NCBI RefSeq assembly: GCF_009857435.1
Contig: NZ_WWCK01000008.1
Location: 124,001-188,000 of the forward strand
DNA length: 64,000 bases
From: Duganella rivi
Lineage (GTDB): Bacteria; Pseudomonadota; Gammaproteobacteria; Burkholderiales; Burkholderiaceae_D
Direction: 5' to 3'
In this document: positions 25,358 to 32,846 of the stretch, piece by piece
How positions within the stretch are numbered: the first letter of the stretch is position 1
How the letters are laid out: every line of letters starts with the position of its first letter
Program-made: the position numbers and the translations under genes
The notes under the pieces: generated by a model
What the model was told of the DNA's origin: nothing
The model's database searches: none
Seen by the model: the letters and a program-made list of their open reading frames with translations, nothing else

Positions 25358-25669
25358 TTAGAAGTAGACAGTCCACTCGCCGGCGGCGGCTTCCTGGCGG
25401 ATGGCGCTGGATTTGCTGTCGGCGCTGTTGGCGGCGGCAGGCTGGTTGGCGCGGGTCAGCTGGTAAGGCGTGTTGAGCTGGCAGGCGACGGCTGGCGCAG
25501 CCTTGGTGTCCGGGGTGGCAGTGGTAGCAGCAGCGCTGGTTTGCACCGTGCAGGATTCCTTGACTTCAAACGTCACCTGCATGGCGGCACTGGCGGTCTT
25601 ACCGGCGGCATTCGACAGCAGTGGCAGGCTGAACAGGGTGATAGCAACGAGTTTGGCAAAAGTTTTCAT
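25358..25669 (-). CDS. Small secreted protein resembling a shortened spore-coat-U subunit
   Basis: This 103-residue protein has a clear signal peptide (LVAITLFSLPLLSNAAG). The mature part starts AAMQVTFEVKESCTVQ, continues with VACQLNTPYQL and ends GEWTVYF. These three pieces match the first strand with its cysteine, the central VxCTxGTPY strand and the last strand of Csu subunits. The middle of the domain is replaced by an Ala/Thr/Lys-rich loop. It is convergent with the tip gene, 7 bases away. No good ribosome site precedes its ATG. It may be a divergent subunit, a decayed one, or unrelated. Confidence 0.6.
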   Translation of the reverse strand: MKTFAKLVAITLFSLPLLSNAAGKTASAAMQVTFEVKESCTVQTSAAATTATPDTKAAPAVACQLNTPYQLTRANQPAAANSADSKSSAIRQEAAAGEWTVYF

Positions 25670-26080
25670 TTTTTACACACGTTTTTGAGGTGCGCAGCAA
25701 TCTTGTTCGACAGCTACGGATTCCTGGTAGCCATCAAGGCCGCGGAAGTTAATCTACAGGAAGAATTTTATCCTGAAGGAACAATCTCGCGAATGTTCAC
25801 ATTTTACACAGAAATTTACGTGTGGAAATAAAGTGATTTTTGGAGAGTTTTGGACGGGATTTTTTGTCCTATTTTTGAGGGTAAAAAACAGGCGACAAAC
25901 AGCGGTTTTCATAGGAGAAATTTTCAAAAACGCAGGGCAAAAGAGGAGACGAAATTGGCACTTGAAAATACACACATTATCACCGACGTGGCATCACCTA
26001 AAAAAGTCACACTTTCTTGCATCAAACATGCAAGTAACCCGAGCTAAAGAGCATCCACCTTCAACTTTGAGGAGTAGAAA
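25670..26080. other. AT-rich intergenic region
   Basis: These 411 bases between the minus-strand small secreted protein and the HxlR gene hold no convincing gene. The composition is more AT-rich than the surroundings, with several runs of T and A between 25800 and 25960. The only ordered element seen is the inverted repeat at 26016-26034. Confidence 0.6.
26016..26034. promoter_or_regulatory. Inverted repeat upstream of the HxlR gene, probable operator
   Basis: CTTGCAT (26016-26022) and ATGCAAG (26028-26034) form a perfect inverted repeat around CAAAC, 46 bases before the HxlR start codon. Winged-helix HxlR dimers bind palindromes of this size and usually control their own gene. The central GCATCAAAC reappears at 26656-26664 downstream of the gene. 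Confidence 0.5.
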
Positions 26081-26578
26081 ATGAAACATACCGACTTTGG
26101 CAGCATGCCGTGCCCGATCGCTCGCAGCCTGGGTAAAGTGGGCGAGTGGTGGAGCATCCTGATCCTGCGTGACGCCTTCTACGGCCTGACGCGTTTCGAC
26201 GAGTTCGAAAAAAGCCTGAAGATCGCCCCGAATATGCTGACCCGGCGCCTGGCCGGGCTGGTCGAGGGCGGCCTGATGGAGCGCCGCCAGTACAGCGCGC
26301 GGCCGCCGCGCTATGAATACGTGCTGACCAAGGCCGGCCGCGACTTCAAGCCGGTGCTGCTGGCCTTTGTCGCCTGGGGCAACGACCACCTGGCGCCGGA
26401 AGGGGCCAGCCTGCTGGTGGTGAGCCGCGAAACCGGCAAGCCGGCCGACCAGGTGCTGGTGGACGCCAACAGCGGCCTGGCCATCAACGACGAGGACTAT
26501 ATGTTCGCGCCGGGCCCGGCCGCCACCGAGGGCATGCGCACGCGCCTGGTGCAAATTAATCAACCTGCGCGCGCTTAA
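26081..26578 (+). CDS. HxlR family transcriptional regulator
   Basis: The 165-residue product carries the HxlR winged helix: CPIARSLGKVGEWWSILILRD, LTRFDEFEKSLKIAPNMLTRRL and LMERRQYSARPPRYEYVLT. The N-terminal cysteine of CPIARSL is the residue that senses electrophiles or oxidants in several family members. A C-terminal extension of about 55 residues is less conserved. It is monocistronic, with a good terminator downstream and a likely operator upstream. Confidence 0.92.
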   Translation: MKHTDFGSMPCPIARSLGKVGEWWSILILRDAFYGLTRFDEFEKSLKIAPNMLTRRLAGLVEGGLMERRQYSARPPRYEYVLTKAGRDFKPVLLAFVAWGNDHLAPEGASLLVVSRETGKPADQVLVDANSGLAINDEDYMFAPGPAATEGMRTRLVQINQPARA

Positions 26579-26608
26579 GCGTCGCGTCTTCCCCGCGTTC
26601 AACGCAGC

Positions 26609-26635
26609 GCCGGCCGGCACGGCCGGCTTTTTTTT
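26609..26635 (+). terminator. Intrinsic terminator after the HxlR gene
   Basis: An 8-bp GC stem (GCCGGCCG, 26609-26616; CGGCCGGC, 26620-26627) with a 3-base loop is followed directly by eight T residues. It is a textbook rho-independent terminator 30 bases after the stop codon. Confidence 0.92.
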
Positions 26636-26797
26636 GTCCCAAAACGGTGTAACTCGCATCAAACTAGTTTCCATGTGGAACCAAAAAACCTTTGATATCA
26701 GTCACTTAAAAGGCCGATACAGGAGGGCCTGCAAACTGTGGAATAATGCGGTAGCAGCGCAACGGCGCGCTGCGGCGACACAGTAGAGGAAAGTCAC

Positions 26798-29644
26798 TTG
26801 GTGGACATGTTTGCGCTCGACGATGAGCTGGCGCAGTGGGATGTAATATTGCATGAAGTGCAAGGCGCGGAGCGGCTCCGGCCGCTGACGGCGCTCGCTT
26901 GGCATTTGCGCCAGCGCGACCCTGCGCGCGCGCAGCAGTTAACAGTTGAAATTACCGCCTTGCTGGCCTTGTTGCCGCCGTCGGAGGCCGCCTTGCAGCG
27001 CGCCCGCCTGCAATTGATTGCCGCCGAGTCGGCATGGCTGCGCGGCGAACTCGACACCGCCCAATACCATCTGGAACAGGCTTTGCTGCTGTGCGAGCAG
27101 GCCGCGCCGGCGCTGCCGGCGGACGCCGCCGCCTGCCGCGCCGATGCCTGCTGGACGATGGCATGGGTGTCGAACGACCGCGGCGTCAGCGCCGCCGGTG
27201 ACAGCTGGCTGCGCAAGGCCGCCGCCGCTGCCCGCCTGGCGCAAGATCCGCTGCGCATCGACGTGATCGACGCCGCCGCCGGCATCTGCGACGCTTTTGG
27301 CGACTGGCAGGCCGCGCAGCAGCGCTGGCAGGGCCGTTTCGGCGCCGACCTGAGCGGCGTGCCGCCGATTGCGGCCGGCTGGATCAGCGACTACTTCGGC
27401 ACCTGCGCCTTCCAGCGCAGCGAGTACGGGCGCGCCATCGGCCACCTGATGCTGAGCTTTGAAACGGCGCTGGCCACCGGCCAGATCCGCCGCGCCATCA
27501 TTGTCGCCACCAACATCGGCAACGGCTTCACCAGCTTGAACGCGCACGAGGCGGCGCTCGACTGGATGCAGCGCGGGCTCGATCTCGCGCGGCCAACCGG
27601 CTGGCCGCTCAGCATCGGCATGTGCTTGATGCAGACCGCCGAAACGCTGCGCCAGCTGGGCCAGCGCGACGCCGCGCAAAGCCTGCTGCGCGAGGCGCTC
27701 AACACACTGGCGCCGCTGTCCGGTTCGCGCGCTTACGCGGTGGCCCTGGAGTATCAGGGCGACCTGGCGCTGGATCTGGGCAACCACGCGGCGGCGCTGG
27801 ACAGCTTCACCCGCCTGGCCGCGCGCGGCGACGCCTTGTGCCAGAACGATTTCCAGAGCAGCGCGCGGCGCGGACAGGCGCACGCGCTGTCGCACCTTGC
27901 GCGCCCCGAGGATGCGCTGGCCGCAGCACAAGCGGCGCTGGCGCTGGCGCGCGATCATGGCGATGCGTCGAGCCAGATCGCCGCCCTCAATGTGCTGGCC
28001 GATATCCACACGCGCCACGACTTGCCCGGCCCTGAATTGATGATGGCGCCGAACGCCGTGCTGCACTACTTGCAGCTGGCGCTGGAAATCGCCGCCACCA
28101 TCGAAGGCTACACCGTGCCCGGCACGTTGCTCGATGCGGCGGCGCGCGAATACGCGGCCATCGGCGATTACGAACGTGCTTACACCATTTCGCTGCGCGC
28201 CAACGCCGCGCGCGATCAGACCCACAGCAAGGAAGCCACCAACCGCGCCATCGCGATGCAGGTGCAGTATCAAACCGAGCGCGCGCAGACCGAGGGCGAG
28301 CACCATCGTCAACTGGCCGCCGCCGAGGCGCAGCGCGCCGAAGTGCTGCAACAGACCAGCGCCACGCTGGAGCACTTGAGCGCGATCGGCCAGGAGATCA
28401 CCGCGCACCTCGATGCGGCGGCGGTGTTCCGCGCGCTCGATCGCCACGTCCATGGCCTGCTCGACGCGACGCACTTCTCGATCTTCCTGCTGGAGCCGGA
28501 TGGTGAAACGCTGGTGTGCACCTTCGGCATTGAAGCGGGAACGCCGCTGCCGCCGCTGCGCGTGCCGCTGTCCTCTGCTAGCGCTAACTCGGCGCGCTGC
28601 GTGCGCGAACGGCGCGAGATTTTGATCGAGCTGGATGAGGAGGGCGTGACGCCGCACCTGATTCCCGGCACCTTGCCGACTTTGAGCCTGCTGTTTGCAC
28701 CGCTGCGCGTTGGCGACCGCGTGCTCGGCGCGATGACGGTGCAGTCGCTGCAAGCGCATTCTTACGGCGAGCGCGAACGCCTGATCTTCCGCACCTTGTG
28801 CGCGTACGGCGCCATTGCGCTCGATAACGCCAGCGCGTATCGCCAGGTGGCGGCGACGCAGGAGCAACTGCTGGAAAAAAACCTGGAACTGGAACAGGCT
28901 TACAAGGCGCTGGAGGAAGTCAGTCTGACCGACCAACTGACCGGCTTGCGCAACCGCCGCTTCTTCCTGCAAAACGTCGACGCCGATGTGGCGCTGTCCT
29001 TGCGCGGCTACGAAGCCGGCCAGCACCGCGAGTTGACCGAGTGCGATATTGCGGCGCCCAAGGACCTCGTGTTCTTCATGGTCGACCTGGATCACTTCAA
29101 GGAAGTGAACGACCGCTATGGCCACGGCGCCGGCGACTCGATCCTGGTGCAGATGCAGGAGCGCTTGCGCGAAGTGTTCCGCGAATCGGACTACGTGATT
29201 CGCTGGGGCGGCGAGGAATTCCTGGTGCTGGCGCGCGCCACCCAGCGCGATGAAGCGGCCGGCGTGGCAGAGCGCATGCGCCGCGCGGTGGCCGAGCGTG
29301 ACTTTGAATTGCCGGACGGCGGCCGCTTGTCGCGCACTTGCTCGATCGGCTTTGCCTGCTTCCCATTCCTGCCGGATCAACCGCGCTTGCTATCATGGTC
29401 GCAGGTAGTGGAGTTGGCTGACCAAGGCCTGTACATCGCCAAGCGCTCCGGCCGCAATGCGTGGGCGGCTTTGTACAGCACCGAATCGACGCGCGCCGAG
29501 GGCGTGTTCCCGCGTTTGATGCAGCACTTGAGCGAAGCGGTGGCGGACGGCGAGGTACGACTGGTAAGCAATCTGACTGGCCCGCTGGTGCTGGGCGGCG
29601 AGCGTCGCCGCATCGGTTTGTCCAGCGACTTGGAACTCGGTTAA
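26798..29644 (+). CDS. TPR-GAF-GGDEF protein, putative soluble diguanylate cyclase
   Basis: This 948-residue protein has no membrane segment. The first 460 residues are TPR-like helical repeats. A coiled coil (about 490-530) leads to a GAF domain (about 535-690) and a GGDEF domain with DQLTGLRNRRFF, VDLDHFKEVNDRYGHGAGD and the intact catalytic RWGGEEF (about residue 804). It should make cyclic di-GMP in response to a cytoplasmic cue or partner bound by the TPRs. GAGGA at 26786-26790 best fits TTG 26798, but GTG 26801 is equally usable. The tag gene follows closely. Confidence 0.9.
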   Translation: MVDMFALDDELAQWDVILHEVQGAERLRPLTALAWHLRQRDPARAQQLTVEITALLALLPPSEAALQRARLQLIAAESAWLRGELDTAQYHLEQALLLCEQAAPALPADAAACRADACWTMAWVSNDRGVSAAGDSWLRKAAAAARLAQDPLRIDVIDAAAGICDAFGDWQAAQQRWQGRFGADLSGVPPIAAGWISDYFGTCAFQRSEYGRAIGHLMLSFETALATGQIRRAIIVATNIGNGFTSLNAHEAALDWMQRGLDLARPTGWPLSIGMCLMQTAETLRQLGQRDAAQSLLREALNTLAPLSGSRAYAVALEYQGDLALDLGNHAAALDSFTRLAARGDALCQNDFQSSARRGQAHALSHLARPEDALAAAQAALALARDHGDASSQIAALNVLADIHTRHDLPGPELMMAPNAVLHYLQLALEIAATIEGYTVPGTLLDAAAREYAAIGDYERAYTISLRANAARDQTHSKEATNRAIAMQVQYQTERAQTEGEHHRQLAAAEAQRAEVLQQTSATLEHLSAIGQEITAHLDAAAVFRALDRHVHGLLDATHFSIFLLEPDGETLVCTFGIEAGTPLPPLRVPLSSASANSARCVRERREILIELDEEGVTPHLIPGTLPTLSLLFAPLRVGDRVLGAMTVQSLQAHSYGERERLIFRTLCAYGAIALDNASAYRQVAATQEQLLEKNLELEQAYKALEEVSLTDQLTGLRNRRFFLQNVDADVALSLRGYEAGQHRELTECDIAAPKDLVFFMVDLDHFKEVNDRYGHGAGDSILVQMQERLREVFRESDYVIRWGGEEFLVLARATQRDEAAGVAERMRRAVAERDFELPDGGRLSRTCSIGFACFPFLPDQPRLLSWSQVVELADQGLYIAKRSGRNAWAALYSTESTRAEGVFPRLMQHLSEAVADGEVRLVSNLTGPLVLGGERRRIGLSSDLELG

Positions 29645-29648
29645 GTTC

Positions 29649-30209
29649 ATGGAAAAGACACGCTGTAGCTGGGCTAATCCAGCGAACCCGGTGTACCTCG
29701 AATATCACGACACTGAGTGGGGCGTGCCTTGCCACGACGAGCGCCGCTTGTTCGAGATGCTGAATCTGGAGGGCGCGCAGGCTGGCTTGAGCTGGGAGAC
29801 CATCCTCAATAAGCGCGAGAATTATCGCGCGGCGTTTGACCAGTGGGATGCGAAAAAAATTGCGGCCTATGGCCCGGACAAAGTGGCGGAGCTGCTGGCC
29901 AATCCGGGCATCGTGCGCAATCGCTTGAAGGTGGCGGCCGCGATTACCAATGCGCAGGCGTATTTGCGCCTGGTGGAGAGCGGCAGCAGCCTGGATAAGC
30001 TGTTGTGGTCTTATGTCGGCGGCAAACCGATGGTGCGCGGCAAGGAAGCGCGTCCGGCCAAGACCGAGCTGTCGGATCGGATCTCGAAGGATCTGGCAAA
30101 GCTGGGTTTCAAGTTTGTCGGCTCGACGATTATTTATGCGTACATGCAGGGCATCGGCATGGTGGACGACCATGCGCCGGATTGCTTTTGCAGGAAGGCG
30201 CGCAAGTGA
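29649..30209 (+). CDS. DNA-3-methyladenine glycosylase I
   Basis: The 186-residue product shows the Tag signature: RCSWANPANPVYLEYHDTEWG at the start, the FEMLNLEGAQAGLSW motif, the LANPGIVRNRLKV helix and the C-terminal zinc-binding DDHAPDCFC. It removes 3-methyladenine from alkylated DNA. It starts 5 bases after the GGDEF gene, and its stop overlaps the start of mnmC (TGATG). No alkylation-response regulator is nearby. Confidence 0.95.
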   Translation: MEKTRCSWANPANPVYLEYHDTEWGVPCHDERRLFEMLNLEGAQAGLSWETILNKRENYRAAFDQWDAKKIAAYGPDKVAELLANPGIVRNRLKVAAAITNAQAYLRLVESGSSLDKLLWSYVGGKPMVRGKEARPAKTELSDRISKDLAKLGFKFVGSTIIYAYMQGIGMVDDHAPDCFCRKARK

Positions 30210-31867
30210 TGATGCGAGTCGCGCTCGACACGCAGTTCAGTGACGAGCGGTTTGCGGCAGCGCGCGCGCAGGGCGGGCGTTTGCATTACATTGCGATGGC
30301 AGCTGCGCTGCCTCCTGCGGCGCAGATTGCTGATGCCGAATTGCGCGCCGCGTGGCCGCTCAATGTGCCGGGCTTCCATCGCGTGATTCTCAATGATGAC
30401 GTGACCTTGGATTTGCTGGTCGGCCCAGCGGATGCCGTGCTGCCGCAGATCCGCGCGCGCGTGAACGAGTTCCATCTCGCTTCCAACGCATCGCCGGCGT
30501 GGGGGCGCATGCTCGCCAAACTTGCAGTGCGGGGCGCGACGCTGCACGCACCCGCTGCCTGCGAGGCGCTCGTGTGGGCACTCACCGCTGCCGGTTTCGC
30601 ATGCCGCCTGGCCGCTGCTGATTCGCTGGACATCGTGGCGGTTTATCGCAGCCTTCGGCCGCAGCTTGCGGCTGCGCCGGAGCCGGTGCGGCGGGCGGTG
30701 GTGATTGGCGCTGGACTGGCCGGTTCGTCGGCTGCGCATCGCTTGTGCGCGCGCGGCTGGCAGGTCACGCTGATCGAACGCCACGCCCACCCAGCGCAGG
30801 AGGCTTCCGGCAATCTGGCGGGCATCTTCATGCCGCTGCTTTCTAAAGACGACAACATCCCCACGCGCCTGAGCCGCGCAGCCTACCTGTTCGCGCTGCG
30901 AGAATGGCGCCGCCTCGGCGGCGTTGGCAGCGCCTTTGCAGGCGCCGATTGCGGCGTGCTGCAACTCGCGCGCGACGAGCGCCACGCCACCGTGCAGCAA
31001 GAAGCGCTGGCGACATGGAACTATCCGCAAGCCTACGCCCGCTGGGCCGACGCCGACGAAGCCAGCTCCCTGATCGGCGCAAGCACGCCGCACGGCGGCT
31101 GGCTGTTCGAACAAGGCGGCTGGGCGCGGCCATCGTCGCTGTGCGAGGCCATGCTGGCCATTTGCGGCAACCGCCTGCAACGCGTGTTCTGCCACGAGGC
31201 CGTGAGCCTGCAACGCGTTGACGGCGAATGGCAAGTACGCGACGCCGGCGGCGCGCTGATCGCGCAAGCACCAACCGCCATCCTTGCCAGCGGCGCCAGC
31301 GCCAACGGCATCGAACAAGCCGCCGAACTGCCGCTATTCAAACTGCGCGGCCAAGTGACTCATCTTGCGCAAGAAGCCGGCCCGCCGCAACTGCCGCTGG
31401 TGGTATGCCGCGAAGCCTACGTCACGCCGCCCGCCAACGGCATCGTCTGCGCCGGCGCCACTTACGACAACGACGACGATCCCAAGCTGCGCACCAGCAG
31501 CCAGCTGGAAAACCTCACCCGCCTGGCCGAGATCATTCCCGGAGACGCCGTTGCGGCGCTGGCGCAGACCGCGCCACTGGAAGGCCGCGTAGGCTTCCGC
31601 TGCGCCGCGCCCGACCGCTTGCCATTGGCTGGTGCCTTGCCCGACTACCCCAACGCCGGCCGCCTGGAATTCCTGCCCGACGTGCCGCGCCACCAGGGCC
31701 TTTACTGCCTGCTGGGCTACGCCTCGCGCGGCCTGATCTGGGCGCCATTGATGGCCGAACTGCTGGTATCGCAACTTGAACACACACCACCGCCGCTGGA
31801 AGCCGCACTGGTAGACGCCCTGGATCCCGGCCGCTTCCTGCTCAAACAACGCCGCCGCAGCCAATAA
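30209..31867 (+). CDS. MnmC-type tRNA oxidoreductase with a decayed methyltransferase half
   Basis: The start is ATG 30209 (or 30212), overlapping the tag stop, which gives 552 residues against about 660 for full MnmC. From residue 162 it is a complete FAD-dependent MnmC2 oxidoreductase (AVVIGAGLAGSSAAHRL, GNLAGIFMPLLS, FRCAAPDRLPLAG, GYASRGLIWAPLMAELL). It removes carboxymethyl from cmnm5s2U34 in tRNA. The first 160 residues align only to the second half of the MnmC1 methyltransferase. The SAM-binding motif is absent and the catalytic DAWFLDGFAPA stretch reads NEFHLASNASPAW. The methylation step is therefore probably lost or done by another enzyme. Confidence 0.88.
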   Translation: MMRVALDTQFSDERFAAARAQGGRLHYIAMAAALPPAAQIADAELRAAWPLNVPGFHRVILNDDVTLDLLVGPADAVLPQIRARVNEFHLASNASPAWGRMLAKLAVRGATLHAPAACEALVWALTAAGFACRLAAADSLDIVAVYRSLRPQLAAAPEPVRRAVVIGAGLAGSSAAHRLCARGWQVTLIERHAHPAQEASGNLAGIFMPLLSKDDNIPTRLSRAAYLFALREWRRLGGVGSAFAGADCGVLQLARDERHATVQQEALATWNYPQAYARWADADEASSLIGASTPHGGWLFEQGGWARPSSLCEAMLAICGNRLQRVFCHEAVSLQRVDGEWQVRDAGGALIAQAPTAILASGASANGIEQAAELPLFKLRGQVTHLAQEAGPPQLPLVVCREAYVTPPANGIVCAGATYDNDDDPKLRTSSQLENLTRLAEIIPGDAVAALAQTAPLEGRVGFRCAAPDRLPLAGALPDYPNAGRLEFLPDVPRHQGLYCLLGYASRGLIWAPLMAELLVSQLEHTPPPLEAALVDALDPGRFLLKQRRRSQ

Positions 31868-31942
31868 ATACAGCTTCGCGGGTTACTGCCGCAGAGTTAT
31901 CGTTCAACTGAACTGACGGCTGTTGTTAGTACCCCGAGCGAA

Positions 31943-31972
31943 AGGGTCTGACCCCGTACGGGGTCAGACCCT
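31943..31972. repeat. Perfect 30-bp palindrome with core GGGTCTGACCCC
   Basis: Bases 31943-31957 are the exact reverse complement of 31958-31972. It lies 75 bases after mnmC and has no T-run, so it is not a standard terminator. The same core occurs near 46412-46438, so it is treated as a dispersed palindromic repeat. Confidence 0.8.
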
Positions 31973-32044
31973 GGCCGCAGCGGTGTGCGGGTTGGATTAG
32001 TGCCGCGCGCTTTAAGGCGAAACGCAACGTCAACCCCGCCATAA

Positions 32045-32074
32045 TTGGCGGTCGCTGGGGCGACAGGCTATAAT
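32045..32074 (+). promoter_or_regulatory. Promoter of the histidine kinase/response regulator pair
   Basis: A perfect -10 hexamer TATAAT (32069-32074) is preceded by TTGGCG (32045-32050) at 18 bases. The expected start point would be near 32082, about 40 bases before the kinase ATG. Confidence 0.55.
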
Positions 32075-32120
32075 CTGGCACAGAACAACCATCCCGCGCC
32101 GTCCGTGGAGAATCACCGCA

Positions 32121-32846
32121 ATGGATGACCAAGAAGAAGCGCTGCAGCACGAAGGCTCACCGGAGCTGTTCATGTTTTTGGCGTCCACCGTCCACGACAT
32201 GAAAAACTCGATCAGCGTCCTCAGTGGCACGCTGGAGAACCTGCTCGCCGCCCATCCATCCAATAGCGCTCCCGAATATGGGCAAATGGCGCACATGCTG
32301 TACCAGACCAAGCGCCTGAACGATAACCTGATCCAGCTACTGGCCCTGTACAAGGACGTCGGCAAACCCGGCTACCCGTTCGATCCCGCTCCGCGCAGCG
32401 TGCGCGAACTGGTGGAGCAGGTCTGCGGCCAAGCCCACATGCTGCTGCAATCGCGCGGCATCACGCTCGATGTCGAATATCCGCAGCACGCCATCTGGAC
32501 GCTGGATGAAGACCTGGTGATCGGTGTACTCGTCCACGCCATCAACAACGCCATCCGCTACACGCGCGACCGCGTGCGCCTTGCCATCAGTATCGACGGC
32601 GACTTCCTGGAACTGCGCGTGGAAGACAACGGCAGCGGCTTCCCCGCCAGCATGCTGGAAGCGGGCGTCAGCGCCATGGATCCTCAACGCGCGCGCATCG
32701 ACTTCCTCAGCAACAGCAGCGGCTTGGGCCTGTACTTCTCCAGCGAAGTCGCCAAGATGCACAAGCACCGCCAGCGCAGCGGCAGCATCGCGCTGGAAAA
32801 CGGCGGAACGCTGGGCGGCGGCTGCTTCGTTCTGCGGCTGCCATGA
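32121..32846 (+). CDS. Soluble sensor histidine kinase without input domain
   Basis: The 241-residue protein consists only of a dimerisation helix pair with H25 in STVHDMKNSISVLSG and an ATP-binding domain with LVHAINNAIRYT (N box), VEDNGSGFP (G1) and SNSSGLGLYFS (G2). It has no transmembrane or sensory domain, so its signal must come from a partner protein. Its stop overlaps the REC-TPR gene by 4 bases, which marks that protein as its partner. Confidence 0.88.
   Translation: MDDQEEALQHEGSPELFMFLASTVHDMKNSISVLSGTLENLLAAHPSNSAPEYGQMAHMLYQTKRLNDNLIQLLALYKDVGKPGYPFDPAPRSVRELVEQVCGQAHMLLQSRGITLDVEYPQHAIWTLDEDLVIGVLVHAINNAIRYTRDRVRLAISIDGDFLELRVEDNGSGFPASMLEAGVSAMDPQRARIDFLSNSSGLGLYFSSEVAKMHKHRQRSGSIALENGGTLGGGCFVLRLP

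Noticed and set aside
26939-29380. 813-codon minus-strand open frame opposite the TPR-GAF-GGDEF gene
   Set aside because: The plus-strand gene has intact domains and a ribosome site. The minus frame is a compositional shadow.
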